DNA of 38,684 nucleotides from Xanthomonas cucurbitae (GTDB lineage Bacteria > Pseudomonadota > Gammaproteobacteria > Xanthomonadales > Xanthomonadaceae): NCBI RefSeq assembly GCF_002939885.1, contig NZ_MDED01000033.1:1-38684 (forward strand), read 5' to 3'. A program made the translations under genes and the position numbers. The notes beneath the pieces were generated by a model. It was not told the origin of the DNA, ran no database searches, and saw only the letters and a program-made list of their open reading frames with translations. Positions 16,714 to 25,105 of the stretch are shown piece by piece. Numbering within the stretch: position 1 is the stretch's first letter; each line of letters begins with the position of its first letter.

Positions 16714-18509
16714 TGCCGGCCTGGGGTGTGCTGGTAGCCCTGCTCGCGATCACCTTGCTGGCCTGGTGGCGGCTGCGCCGCGCGCGCCTGCCGGTCTGGC
16801 GCAAGGCCACGCTGCTGGCGCTGCAACCGGTGTGCGCGGCGCTGCTGTATTGCGCCCTGCTGCCGCCGGCGCAACCTGGCACCGCCGGCACCCTGGTGGT
16901 GGCCACCGCCGGCGCCGGCGCCCCGGCCTTGCAGGCGGCAGCTGGCGACACCGTCATCGCCCTGCCCGAGGCCCCCACAGCGCTGCGTGCGGCCGAGCGC
17001 ATGCCCGATCTGGCCACCGCCCTGCGGCGCCACCCCGGCACTACCGGGCTGCGCATCGTCGGTGCCGGCCTGCCCGCGCGCGACCGCGACGCCGCGCGTG
17101 GCTGGCCGCTGCGCTACGCCGCACCGCCGCCCGTCCCCGGGTTGAGCGCACTGGACACGCCCGCGCTCGCCGCGCCCGGCAGCGACGTGGCGATCCAGGG
17201 CCGCATCAGCGGGCTGCGCGCTGCCAGGCTGGAGCTGCTGGATCCGGCCGGTCGCCGCGTCGACCTGGTCGCACCCGACACCGATGGCCGCTTCCGGCTC
17301 ACCGGCAACGTACGTGCCGCTGGCGACAGCGTGTTCGTGGTGCGCGTGCTTGGCCCCGAGGAGCATGTGCGCGACCAGGCCACGCTGCCGGTGTCGGTGG
17401 TGGAAAGCCCACCGGCCAGCCTCTGGATCCTGGCCGGCGCGCCACAGCCCGAACTCAAGTACCTGCGCCGCTGGGCGCATGACGCCGGGCTGCAACTGCA
17501 CACCCAGATCGCCACCGGCGGCGGCATGCAACTGGGCGATGCCCCCCGCCCGCTCGACCCCACCACGCTGGACCGCAGCGACCTGCTGATCGTCGACGAA
17601 CGCGCGCTGGCCGCGCTATCGCGCACGCAACGCGGTGCCCTGCGCGCAGCAGTGGAACGCGGGCTTGGCCTGCTGCTGCGCCTGGGCGGCCCGCCCGACG
17701 CCGCGCAGCGCAACGCAATGGCCGAACTCGGCCTGCCCGTGCGTGGCGATGGCGCCGCCGCACCGATGCGGGTCGGTGCTGCATCTGTGCCAACCCAGCC
17801 GCCTACCGCTGCGGATGCGGGCCGGCCGCCAGCCACGCCCGCCGATACCACCGCACCGGCCGTGCCCGCACTGGAACGCCGCGCCCTGGCACCTGCCGAT
17901 GCCGATGCCGTCGCCCTGCAGCGCGCCGCCGATGGCACGCCCTACGCCTGGTGGCGCGCGCTGGGGCGCGGGCGCATCGGCCTGATCGCGGTTACCGACA
18001 GTTATCGGCTGGTGCTGGGCGCTCGCCCCGCCCTGCACGCCGCGCTCTGGAGCCAGACGCTGGCCACGCTGGCCCGCGCCAAGCCACGCGCGCACGCTCC
18101 GCTGCGCACAGGGTGGCGCGACCAACGCATCGCCATCTGCGCACTGGGCACGGCAGCGCGGCTGCAGGCACCGGACGGCCACACCCAGCCGCTGCTGCCA
18201 GCGCCCGACACCGGTGCCGCCGCCTGCGCCGGCCTGTGGCCCGCGCAGGCCGGCTGGTATCGCTGGCAGGACGGCCAGCGCCGCGGCGCGCTGTACATCC
18301 GCACGCCCACCGATGCACCCGCCCTGTTCGCCAACACGCAACGCCACGCCACGCTGGCGCTGGTCAACACCGGCGCAGCGCCACACGCAGCACACGCCAC
18401 ACCGCAGCCTGGTCCGCGCTGGCCATGGTGGCTGGGGTTCGTGCTCGCTGCCACGTTGCTGTGGTGGTTGGAGCGGTGGCGCAGCGCAACAGCGCAGCAG
18501 GCCGGCTAG
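16713..18509 (+). CDS. Second BatA-like large membrane protein
   Basis: This encodes a 598-residue protein with an N-terminal double hydrophobic region (about 5-20 and 30-50) and a C-terminal helix near 570-588 (WWLGFVLAATLLWWLERW). This is the same architecture as the BatA-like gene two positions upstream. Between them lies an immunoglobulin-like part around 145-230 ('ALAAPGSDVAIQGRISGL...LELLDPAGRRVDLVAPDTDGRF') and an amidotransferase-like part ('ASLWILAGAPQPELKYLRRWAHDAGLQL', 'RSDLLIVDERALAAL', 'GRGRIGLIAVTDSYRLVLG'). ATG 16713 shares a base with the upstream stop (TGATG) and AGGAG lies 9 bases before. It ends the operon; a convergent methyltransferase gene follows 126 bases later. A scaffold role in the MoxR module is inferred. 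Confidence 0.78.
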   Translation: MPAWGVLVALLAITLLAWWRLRRARLPVWRKATLLALQPVCAALLYCALLPPAQPGTAGTLVVATAGAGAPALQAAAGDTVIALPEAPTALRAAERMPDLATALRRHPGTTGLRIVGAGLPARDRDAARGWPLRYAAPPPVPGLSALDTPALAAPGSDVAIQGRISGLRAARLELLDPAGRRVDLVAPDTDGRFRLTGNVRAAGDSVFVVRVLGPEEHVRDQATLPVSVVESPPASLWILAGAPQPELKYLRRWAHDAGLQLHTQIATGGGMQLGDAPRPLDPTTLDRSDLLIVDERALAALSRTQRGALRAAVERGLGLLLRLGGPPDAAQRNAMAELGLPVRGDGAAAPMRVGAASVPTQPPTAADAGRPPATPADTTAPAVPALERRALAPADADAVALQRAADGTPYAWWRALGRGRIGLIAVTDSYRLVLGARPALHAALWSQTLATLARAKPRAHAPLRTGWRDQRIAICALGTAARLQAPDGHTQPLLPAPDTGAAACAGLWPAQAGWYRWQDGQRRGALYIRTPTDAPALFANTQRHATLALVNTGAAPHAAHATPQPGPRWPWWLGFVLAATLLWWLERWRSATAQQAG

Positions 18510-18635
18510 GCGCTGGACATGCACGGCCAACGCGCCGCACGGCGGGGCGTGCGGGTGCAGCAACTGCGAAAAAGCAAGGCATCTGCGTCAGCCCCTTGTG
18601 GAGCGGCTACGCGGTTTCTCGCCGCGCAGTGCAGC

Positions 18636-19271
18636 CTACCCGCGCCGCCACACCCGGCACTGATTGTTGGCCGGCAACGCGACATCTTCGATCAGGCTTA
18701 ATCCAACCGATGCCGCCAGCGCATCCACCGCTTCGGCATCACGGATGCCCGATGCGGGATCGCGCGCGCGCAGCATCGCATCGAAAGCGCGGTTGCTGTC
18801 GCTGGTGAACTGGCCGTCGCGATTGAAGGGTCCATAGATCGCCAGCACCGCCGCTGGCGCCATCACCGCTGGCAACCCGGCAAACAGCGCCTGCACCTGC
18901 GGCCAGCCCATGATGTGCAGGGTGTTGGCGCTGTAGACCGCGTCGTAACCCGGCCGCCGGTCGGCCAGCGCCGGCACTGGCGGTGGCGGCGCCAAGCCGG
19001 GCGCAGGCGTCAGCACGGCCTGCAGTGGCACTGGCGTTGGCGTATTCGGCAACGCCGCCTCGTCCAGCCATTGCTGCATGCCCGGCAGATGATCGGCGTG
19101 GTCGCTGGCCTGCCACTGCAGCCACGGCATGGCCTGGGCGAAGTGCACCGCGTGCTGCCCGGTGCCTGCACCGATTTCCAGCACATGCTGCCGGTTGGCG
19201 AAGTGCCGCTGCAGCACCGCAAGAATCGGGTCGCGGTTGCGCGCGCAGGCAGGGGAGAAAGGCTTGGTCAT
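18636..19271 (-). CDS. DUF938 SAM-dependent methyltransferase
   Basis: This encodes a 211-residue methyltransferase of the DUF938 family. The Rossmann SAM-binding motif I is VLEIGAGTGQHAVHFA near residues 30-45. The family's N-terminal 'FSPACARNRDPIL' and later 'YDAVYSANTLHIMGW' and 'YGPFNRDGQFTSDSNRAFD' blocks are all present, which is diagnostic. The substrate is unknown. The ATG at 19271 (MTKPFSP) is the conserved family start. It faces the end of the MoxR operon and lies downstream of the EcsC-type gene on the same strand, 35 bases apart, so the two may be co-transcribed. Confidence 0.9.
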   Translation of the reverse strand: MTKPFSPACARNRDPILAVLQRHFANRQHVLEIGAGTGQHAVHFAQAMPWLQWQASDHADHLPGMQQWLDEAALPNTPTPVPLQAVLTPAPGLAPPPPVPALADRRPGYDAVYSANTLHIMGWPQVQALFAGLPAVMAPAAVLAIYGPFNRDGQFTSDSNRAFDAMLRARDPASGIRDAEAVDALAASVGLSLIEDVALPANNQCRVWRRG

Positions 19272-19306
19272 GACGACAGCGCGTGTCCTGAAGATGTGGG
19301 TTGCGG

Positions 19307-20140
19307 TCAACGGGTTGCAGGCAAGGCGTCGTACGCCCGCCGCACCGCCTCCTCGCCAAAACGCCGCTCCAGCCGGCGCACGATGAAATGCCCGCGCGCC
19401 ATCGCCTGGAAGTGCCGCATGAATACGGTGTTGAGCGTTGCACCACTGACCGCGCCCACCAGCGGCACCGCCTGCACGGCGAGCTTTTCGCCCACGTTGA
19501 CCGAAAACTTGGCGGCGATGCGTGACACCAGCGACACCAATGCCGGCGCGCCCTTGCTGGCGAAACCGTGCGCCGCGACATGCCGGACAGCGGCGCTGAG
19601 TTGCTGCGCCATGGCCGCACGCACTGCGAAATAGCCCGATTCGGCGCCATCGTCCACTGCACTGCGGCCGCCATGCGCCAGCACTTCCAGACACGCCAGC
19701 GCGGTGTCGGGATCGTGCAGCGATTCGCCCTCGGCGCGGGCGATGTCGGCGATCGAGCGCAGCATCACCGTGGTGGTCAGCGGCAATTCCACCAGCAATC
19801 CGGGCAGCCCGAAGAAGCCGCCCGCGCCCCCGGCCAACGCCACCGCCAAGGTGTGGCGCGTGGTGGCGGCCGGCTGCGCTGCCGGGGCAGTGCCACGCAG
19901 GCTCAACAGCGCCGATTTCATCGCCACCTGCAACGCGCGGCGGGTCAGGCCGTCGATGCCACGGGTCACCCGCTTGGGCAAGCGCTTGCTGATGAGGCCC
20001 TCCAGCGGTGCGCCCAGCGCATTGGCCAGCTGTGCGGCCACGCCGGGGTTTTCCAGCAACGCGTGGGCTGTGGCCAGATCGCGTTGCGCTGCAACATCCA
20101 TCACCGGGATCGGAAGCGTCGTCATGCCTGCTCTCGTCAT
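19307..20140 (-). CDS. EcsC-family protein
   Basis: This encodes a 277-residue EcsC-like protein. Features are the N-terminal 'LENPGVAAQLANALGAPLEGLISKRLPK' segment, a glycine-rich hydrophobic region 'VALAGGAGGFFGLPGLLVELPLTTTVMLRSIADIARAEGE', and a second conserved part 'GEKLAVQAVPLVGAVSGATLNTVFMRHFQAMARGHFIVRRLE'. EcsC is named for a Bacillus ecs operon protein; its molecular role is not settled. Two possible membrane-embedded helices are seen but no signal peptide. The start at 20140 is preceded by GAGAGG at good spacing; ATG 20125 is an alternative. The gene is divergent from the SRPBCC gene. Confidence 0.88.
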   Translation of the reverse strand: MTRAGMTTLPIPVMDVAAQRDLATAHALLENPGVAAQLANALGAPLEGLISKRLPKRVTRGIDGLTRRALQVAMKSALLSLRGTAPAAQPAATTRHTLAVALAGGAGGFFGLPGLLVELPLTTTVMLRSIADIARAEGESLHDPDTALACLEVLAHGGRSAVDDGAESGYFAVRAAMAQQLSAAVRHVAAHGFASKGAPALVSLVSRIAAKFSVNVGEKLAVQAVPLVGAVSGATLNTVFMRHFQAMARGHFIVRRLERRFGEEAVRRAYDALPATR

Positions 20141-20269
20141 CGAAGGACCTCTCTAGATGGTACCCAGCCCGATGTGAGTATCGGACAAGCGGTCCCGATG
20201 ACGCAGGGCGTGCTGCAATCATCTGGTAAAATGCGCGATCACCGGCATCCACGCCGCCAATACCCACAG

Positions 20270-20728
20270 ATGACCCATGAGATCCGCCACCGCATCGTGA
20301 TCGCCGCCGCGCCGGAAGTGGTGTCGGCCGCGTTGTCCGAGCCTGCGAAGCTGGGCTGCTGGTGGACGCGCGAGGTACATCAGGTGGATGGCGGCGTGTG
20401 CCTGGGCTGGAGCGGGCACGGCTGGCAGGTGGCATTGCGCATCGATGCAGGCGCCGACCATCGGCAGGTGTGCTGGCGCTGCGAGCGCTCCAACATGCTC
20501 GATACCGATGCCTGGGAGGGCACGGTGCTGCGCTTTGATCTGCTGTCCGTCAGCGAGGGCACGCAGCTGGACTTCGTGCAGTCCGGCTACCGCGATTCGC
20601 CCTGCCTGGCGACCTGCACGCAGCGCTGGCGATTCGTGCTGGGCAGCAGCCTCAAGCGCTACGTGGAGACCGGACAGGGCATGCCCTATCCGGACACGCC
20701 GCAAAGTGGTGACCCGGCGCTGCGCTGA
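20270..20728 (+). CDS. SRPBCC (START/AHSA1-like) domain protein
   Basis: This encodes a 152-residue protein with the AHSA1-like fold: 'EIRHRIVIAAAPEVVSAALSEPAKLGCWWTRE' at the start, 'GGVCLGWSGHGWQVALRI', then 'GTVLRFDLLSVSEGTQLDFVQSGY' and a final helix 'TQRWRFVLGSSLKRYVETG'. Such proteins bind hydrophobic ligands or act as Hsp90 co-chaperone-like modules; the ligand cannot be told. ATG 20270 opens the family domain. An in-frame ATG at 20231 would add 13 residues, and neither start has a strong ribosome site. It is a single gene, divergent from ecsC-like and convergent with the ProP-like gene, 15 bases from it. Confidence 0.82.
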   Translation: MTHEIRHRIVIAAAPEVVSAALSEPAKLGCWWTREVHQVDGGVCLGWSGHGWQVALRIDAGADHRQVCWRCERSNMLDTDAWEGTVLRFDLLSVSEGTQLDFVQSGYRDSPCLATCTQRWRFVLGSSLKRYVETGQGMPYPDTPQSGDPALR

Positions 20729-20743
20729 GCGCGGGCGCCGTGC

Positions 20744-22234
20744 TTACGCGGTGCGTGGCTGCCCGAGCGCGGCCGCAGGGCCCACCGGCAACTGCGTATC
20801 CACCGTCACCGGGCTGTCGGTCTGCAGCAGGGCGCGCGCTTCGGCGTCGCTGGCGACCGCCGGCGGCGAGCCGCGCAACGGCAAACCCGCCGTTTCCCGT
20901 ACGAACAGCATCGTCACCAGGCCGATCACCGCCGCGCCCATCAGGTAATAAGCAGGCACCAACGCATCGCCGGTGCGCTCCACCAGCCAGGCGGTGACCA
21001 GCGGCGTGGTGCCGCCGAACAACGACACCGAGACGTTGAAGGCGATCGACAACGCGCTGTAGCGCACCGGGGTGTAGAACAGCGCCGGCAGCGTGGACGG
21101 CATCGAGCTGGTGAAGCACACCAGCGCCAGACCCAGCAGCATCAGCCCGGCGAAGATCAAGCCGTCGTGACCACTGCCAATCAGCAGCAGGCACGGAATC
21201 GCCAGCACAAACAGCGCAACACAGGCGCCGATAATCATCGGGCGGCGGCCCAGCCTGTCGCTGAACAGGCCACCGACGATATTGAGCGGCATCATCACCA
21301 ACATGACCAGAATAATCAGCAGCAAGCCCTTGCTCTGCGCATAGCCCATGGTGACGCTGAGATAGCTGGGCATGTAGGTCAGCAACATGTAGTCGGTGAC
21401 ATTGAACACCAGCACCAGGCCCACGCACTTGAGCAGCTGCGGCCAGTGCAGGCGCAGCAGCGTCATCAGGCCCAGGCCGGCGGTCTGCCGCTCGCGCTGC
21501 TCCGACTGCTTGGTATAGGCGCGAAAGGCCGGGGTTTCTTCCAGTTTCATGCGCATGTACAGGCCCAGCAGACCGAGCGGGCCGGCGATCAGGAACGGCA
21601 CGCGCCAGCCCCAGTCCAGCATCTGCGCCGGGGTGAGGCGCATGTGCAATGCCGTCACGGTGGCGGCGCCGGCGATGTAGCCACCCAGCGTGCCGAACTC
21701 CAGCCAGCTGCCCATCAGGCCGCGATGGCGGTCGGTGGCGTATTCGGCAATGAAGGTGGCCGCGCCGCCGTATTCGCCACCGGTGGAGAAGCCCTGCAGC
21801 AGCCGCGCGATCAGCAGCAGCGCCGGTGCCCACAGGCCGATGCTGGCGTAGGACGGAATCAGCCCGATGCTGAAGGTGCCCAGCGCCATCAGGATCATCG
21901 TGGCCGCCAGCACCTTCTGCCGCCCATAGCGATCACCCAGCGGGCCGAACACCATGCCGCCGATAGGCCGCACCAGGAATGCCACGGTGAAGGTGGCGAA
22001 GGTGGCGATCAACTGCGCGGTAGGGTTGCTCGCGGGGAAGAATACCTGGCCCAGCGTCACCGCCAGATAGCCATACACCCCGAAATCGAACCATTCCATT
22101 GCATTGCCCAGCGCTGCGGCGCCAACGGCCTTGCGCAGCATGCCGCGGTCCACCACGGTGACCTCGTCCAGCTGCAGATGACGGCGGCGTTTGAACCAAC
22201 CAAAGTGCGAACGGATCGCGCGGGTATCGTGCAT
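20744..22234 (-). CDS. proP: ProP-type MFS transporter
   Basis: This encodes a 496-residue transporter of the metabolite:H+ symporter branch of the major facilitator superfamily. Similarity to E. coli ProP (proline/glycine-betaine uptake, osmotically activated) is visible over most of the length: 'NAMEWFDFGVYGYLA' in the first helix, 'RPIGGMVFGPLGDRYGRQKVLA' (the MFS loop 2-3 motif), 'LLQGFSTGGEYGGAATFIAEY', 'MGSWLEFGTLGGYIAGA' and 'YMLLTYMPSYLS'. Twelve membrane helices can be placed. The C-terminus ends in a Pro/Ala-rich tail and lacks the coiled coil that E. coli ProP uses for osmosensing. The start at 22234 (MHDTRAIRSHFGW) is chosen as the first ATG near the family N-terminus. Substrate by analogy: proline, betaine or another zwitterion. 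Confidence 0.87.
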   Translation of the reverse strand: MHDTRAIRSHFGWFKRRRHLQLDEVTVVDRGMLRKAVGAAALGNAMEWFDFGVYGYLAVTLGQVFFPASNPTAQLIATFATFTVAFLVRPIGGMVFGPLGDRYGRQKVLAATMILMALGTFSIGLIPSYASIGLWAPALLLIARLLQGFSTGGEYGGAATFIAEYATDRHRGLMGSWLEFGTLGGYIAGAATVTALHMRLTPAQMLDWGWRVPFLIAGPLGLLGLYMRMKLEETPAFRAYTKQSEQRERQTAGLGLMTLLRLHWPQLLKCVGLVLVFNVTDYMLLTYMPSYLSVTMGYAQSKGLLLIILVMLVMMPLNIVGGLFSDRLGRRPMIIGACVALFVLAIPCLLLIGSGHDGLIFAGLMLLGLALVCFTSSMPSTLPALFYTPVRYSALSIAFNVSVSLFGGTTPLVTAWLVERTGDALVPAYYLMGAAVIGLVTMLFVRETAGLPLRGSPPAVASDAEARALLQTDSPVTVDTQLPVGPAAALGQPRTA

Positions 22235-22718
22235 GGGTGCAGTCTCCAGACTGTGTCCTTCCGGGAGCGGCCACCGCTGCCCGCTCGTCCTGGCCAACGC
22301 ACAGGACACGACACATCCACACACGGCAATTGCACGTGCATTGGGGAGCCGGAGACATTCCCGGACGGCCGCGTCAACTCAGCAGCGCTGCGGGACAGAT
22401 GACCAGAGAAATGGGCGTACGCCCAAGGGCTTGATCGGCGGCCATGTTACTACAGCCCACACACCGCTGCAGACGCGAGCGCACACAACGCGCCACATTG
22501 CGCGTTTTCCCGCGAAAAACTGCATGTCGGCGGCCTGTCGCGGCGTCGCACGTGCACACGCGGCATCCAATCAGCACGCCGCCAAAAGATGCATCTGCCC
22601 GCTGCCTGTTTGCGCATCCGCACAGATGCGGCAAAAGCGCATCGACGATGCGCCGTCAACGCGCATGCAGGCATCCGCAAACTGGTCGAAAACGCGCGCG
22701 TCGCTCACGCATGCACGA
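22235..22718. other. Intergenic region with dense GATGC palindromes
   Basis: This 484-base gap lies between the proP start and the 3' end of the thioredoxin-like gene, both on the minus strand. No gene is supported. It should hold the proP promoter. It contains a 12-bp palindrome gggcgtacgccc (22413-22424). It also contains a cluster of eight GATGC/GCATC pentamers within 113 bases (22563-22675) arranged as small hairpins: agatgcatct 22587-22596, cgcatc/gatgcg 22613-22630 and gcgcatc/gatgcgc 22637-22653. The cluster looks non-random. Confidence 0.5.
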
Positions 22719-23060
22719 TCAGCGTGCGTCGATAGTGGCGTCCAGCACCGCCAGCATCGCGTGCAAGTCTTCGCGGGCCTGCGGCCGCACCGCGCGTGCG
22801 AGCTCTTGTCCATCGCGCAGCAGGATCACCGTGGGCCACAACGTGACCTTGAAGGAGCGGCCCAGCGGCCGCCCCTTGCCATCTTCGATCTTGTAGTAGT
22901 CCAGCGCCGGGTAACCTCCCAGCACCTGCTGCAACAAGGGCTGCGCCGCACGGCAATGACCGCACCAACCGGTGCCGAATTCCAGCAACTGCAACCCCGG
23001 CTGCGCATCGATGGCGCTACGCTCGGGCGCGTGTACGGCATAGTCGCGAACGAACCCCAT
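22719..23060 (-). CDS. Thioredoxin-like protein
   Basis: This encodes a 113-residue thioredoxin-fold protein with the redox motif W32-C33-G34-H35-C36, followed by 'AAQPLLQQVL', a strand 'YYKIEDGKGRPLGRSFKV' and the cis-proline loop 'LWPTVILLRDGQEL'. The CGHC motif is more typical of oxidising PDI-like proteins than the CGPC of thioredoxin. There is no signal peptide, so it is cytoplasmic. AGGAG lies 8 bases before the ATG at 23060. The host-attachment-family gene starts upstream on the same strand with a 17-base gap, so the two are likely an operon, possibly for stress protection. Confidence 0.9.
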   Translation of the reverse strand: MGFVRDYAVHAPERSAIDAQPGLQLLEFGTGWCGHCRAAQPLLQQVLGGYPALDYYKIEDGKGRPLGRSFKVTLWPTVILLRDGQELARAVRPQAREDLHAMLAVLDATIDAR

Positions 23061-23077
23061 CGCCGGTCTCCTCGCTC

Positions 23078-23476
23078 TCAGGACAATGCGCGCTGGATGT
23101 CTTCCAGCGGCAGATTGGTCAGGTCCTTGGCCAGATCGCCCACCAGCCGCTGCTGCGTCTGCTTGTGCAGTAATGGCCGCACGCGGCCCAGCGTGGTCGG
23201 ATCGGCCACCAGCACCAGGTGGGCATATTCCTGCTTGAGCGCCCCATCGTTCAACGCCTGCGACAATTGTTTGGCGAAGGTCATTTCGTCCAGATCCGCT
23301 TCGGTGAGGTCGTGCGGCGCCTTGCCGGCCGGGCCGTCGTCGTCAACGTTCTGCACATCGGTGCGTGCATGCTGGCGCAGCATCACCCGGGTTTCGTTGC
23401 CGGTATTGGTAAACCAGCGCGCTTCGCCACCATCGGCCACCACGACCAGGGCACCCTGAGGAATTCGCAGACTCAT
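23078..23476 (-). CDS. Host-attachment (AtsE-like) family protein
   Basis: This encodes a 132-residue protein of the family named 'host attachment protein' after a plant-associated bacterium. Features are 'IPQGALVVVADGGEARWFTN' at the N-terminus, 'ARTDVQNVDDDGPAGKAPHDLTEADLDEMTFAKQLSQALN' in the middle and 'YAHLVLVADPTTLGRVRPLLHKQTQQRLVGDLAKDLTNLPLEDIQRAL' at the C-terminus, a layout also related to release-factor-like eRF1 domains. The actual role is uncertain and the name should not be read as proof of adhesion. The start at 23476 has AGGAG 7 bases upstream. It is the first gene of a two-gene unit with the thioredoxin-like gene. Confidence 0.87.
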   Translation of the reverse strand: MSLRIPQGALVVVADGGEARWFTNTGNETRVMLRQHARTDVQNVDDDGPAGKAPHDLTEADLDEMTFAKQLSQALNDGALKQEYAHLVLVADPTTLGRVRPLLHKQTQQRLVGDLAKDLTNLPLEDIQRALS

Positions 23477-23618
23477 TCGATTTCTCCTGTTGCTGTCGGC
23501 GGCCTGGCAACTGCCACGCCGCATCGATTGCAGGCTAGGCCAGCAAACGTAAGCGTGGCGGCTAGCCGGCGTCAGCGGGGCGTTAGCGTGCAATGGCCGA
23601 GGTGCGCGCGCGGGCCGG

Positions 23619-24056
23619 TCATGCAGCGGCGGCGCACTCGGCCTGCAGCTGTTGCACTGCCTGCCGCGCAGAGCGGGTCAACGGCGTGGGCAAGGCATCC
23701 AGCGCGAACCAGCCGATGTCGTGCAGCACCTGCGGCTCGCACAACACCGCCTGCTCGCTGCCTTCGATACCGGCCAGATACACCGGCGCCACCCAATGCT
23801 GCGGCGGATCCATCTCCGGCTCGAAGTGACTGACCACGCACAGTACCCGCTGCGGATGCACCTGCAGGCCGGTTTCCTCCAGCACCTCGCGCACCACCGT
23901 GGCTTCCACGGTTTCCATCCAGTCCACCTTGCCGCCGGGCAGCCCCCAATGCCCCTGCTCGGGCGCCCGCCCGCGCAGCACCAGCAGCAATCGGCCATCG
24001 GTGCGCTGGATGAAGGCGCCGCAGCCAACGCGGGGACGCAGATCGGAAGTGGACAT
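23619..24056 (-). CDS. Nudix hydrolase
   Basis: This encodes a 145-residue Nudix hydrolase. The Nudix box is complete at residues 42-64: G-x5-E-x7-R56-E57-V-L-E60-E61-T-G-L, the Mg2+-binding signature of enzymes that split nucleoside diphosphates linked to another moiety. Preceding 'RVGCGAFIQRTDGRLLLVLRG' and following 'WVAPVYLAG' are typical strands. The substrate is not decidable; a dATP/dCTP or ADP-sugar type is possible. The start at 24056 (MSTSDLRPRVG) is chosen because the fold begins there; the frame is open to 24134 without family sense. The gene is divergent from the NAD(P)-binding gene. Confidence 0.9.
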   Translation of the reverse strand: MSTSDLRPRVGCGAFIQRTDGRLLLVLRGRAPEQGHWGLPGGKVDWMETVEATVVREVLEETGLQVHPQRVLCVVSHFEPEMDPPQHWVAPVYLAGIEGSEQAVLCEPQVLHDIGWFALDALPTPLTRSARQAVQQLQAECAAAA

Positions 24057-24217
24057 GGCATGTCTGGCGAGCGGGTTGGTGCAAGTGTCCCAGATGTTGC
24101 CGACGCGGTCAGCGTGCGCCTGCGCCGATTCCACGTCGGCGATGACGCGCAGTTAGCGCCGCATTGGCGAGGATGGTGATCTTGTGCGCGCAAGCGCACC
24201 TTCTGCAGGAGTTGGGT

Positions 24218-24874
24218 ATGTCTCGTATTTTGGTGATCGGCGGCCATGGCAAGGTCGCGCGCCTGCTCACGCCGTTGCTGGTGCGCGACGGGCACCAGGT
24301 CACGGCACTGTTGCGCAATCCCGACCACCAGGCCGAGGTCGTCGCCGACGGCGCCACCGCACTGGTGTTCGACATCGAACAGGCCGACACCGCCACCATC
24401 GCCGCGCAGCTGGCCGACCACGATGCGGTGGTGTGGTCGGCCGGTGCCGGCGGCGGCGATGCCGCGCGCACCTATGCGGTGGACCGCGACGCAGCGATCC
24501 GCTCGATGCAGGCGGCCGAACAGGCACGCGTGCGCCGCTATGTCATGGTGTCGTATCTCGGCGCCGGGCTGGAACACGGGCTCGGGCCGGACGATGCCTT
24601 TTTCGCCTATGCCCAGGCCAAGGGTGCCGCCGATGCCTACCTGCGCGGTACCGCGCTGGACTGGACCGTGCTTGGCCCCGGTCGGCTGACCCTGGACCCG
24701 CCTACCGGCCGCATCACCCGCGACCCCGGCAGCGATGCCGACGGCGGCGTCTCGCGCGCCAACGTGGCCCAGGTGATCGCCACCGCGCTGGCGACGCCGG
24801 CCACCATCGGCAAGACGGTGGGCTTCATCGACGGCCAGACCCCGATCCCGCAGGCACTGTCGCAACTGGGCTGA
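24218..24874 (+). CDS. NAD(P)-binding atypical SDR protein
   Basis: This encodes a 218-residue protein with the nucleotide motif GGHGKVARLL at residues 8-17, 'VTALLRNPDH' after beta-2, 'ALVFDIEQADT', 'DAVVWSAGAGGGDAARTYAVDRDAAI' and 'RRYVMVSYLG', the pattern of the SDR_a5/NmrA-like group that contains YhfK/YtfG-type proteins. No classical YxxxK dyad is clear, although Y147 and K151 in 'FAYAQAKG' could serve. It may be an NAD(P)-dependent epimerase, reductase or redox sensor. ATG 24218 has AGGAG 7 bases upstream. It is a single gene, divergent from the Nudix gene. Confidence 0.88.
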   Translation: MSRILVIGGHGKVARLLTPLLVRDGHQVTALLRNPDHQAEVVADGATALVFDIEQADTATIAAQLADHDAVVWSAGAGGGDAARTYAVDRDAAIRSMQAAEQARVRRYVMVSYLGAGLEHGLGPDDAFFAYAQAKGAADAYLRGTALDWTVLGPGRLTLDPPTGRITRDPGSDADGGVSRANVAQVIATALATPATIGKTVGFIDGQTPIPQALSQLG

Positions 24875-24995
24875 GCACCCTGCCTGGCGGCCTGTGCCGG
24901 CCAGGCACTGGCTGCACGGCCTGACGATATCCAGCCGCCGGCGAGCAGGACCGCTAAGCGTTGGCGCTGCCGGAGGTGGGCACAGGGCATGCCCA

Positions 24996-25105
24996 TACAA
25001 AAACAGGCACCGCGTGCGAACGCGGTGCCTGTGGAAGGTGGTCCAACTGCGGATGCCTGCACCCTTTAAGCTGCCTAGATGCTCTAGAACTGCACAGCTG
25101 GTAAT
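24996..25105 (-). ncRNA. Candidate small RNA with intrinsic terminator
   Basis: Read on the minus strand, about 100 bases end in a textbook terminator. It has a perfect 12-bp stem (25021-25032 with 25003-25014), a 6-base loop and a T-run TGTTTTTGT. No minus-strand gene leads into it, so it is an orphan. Upstream the RNA can fold into a hairpin (AGCUG/CAGCU at 25095-25099/25069-25073 enclosing CUAGA/UCUAG at 25083-25087/25075-25079) and a small second stem (GGUGC/GCAUC at about 25051-25065). A possible extended -10 (TGTATTAC, about 25105-25112) precedes the first hairpin; the matching -35 is weak. It does not match 6S, 4.5S, tmRNA or RsmY/Z types as I know them. The exact 5' end is a guess. 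Confidence 0.5.
24999..25032 (-). terminator. Intrinsic terminator, minus strand
   Basis: The hairpin acaggcaccgcg / cgcggtgcctgt has a perfect 12-bp stem and 6-base loop. In the minus direction it is followed by five T residues (plus-strand A at 24999-25003). On the plus strand no T-run follows, so it does not terminate the SDR gene efficiently by the standard rule. It is the anchor for the small-RNA candidate. Confidence 0.85.

Noticed and set aside
22191..23459. 422-codon plus-strand frame across proP leader, thioredoxin-like and host-attachment genes
   Set aside because: It spans three minus-strand genes and gaps; the product is of chance composition.
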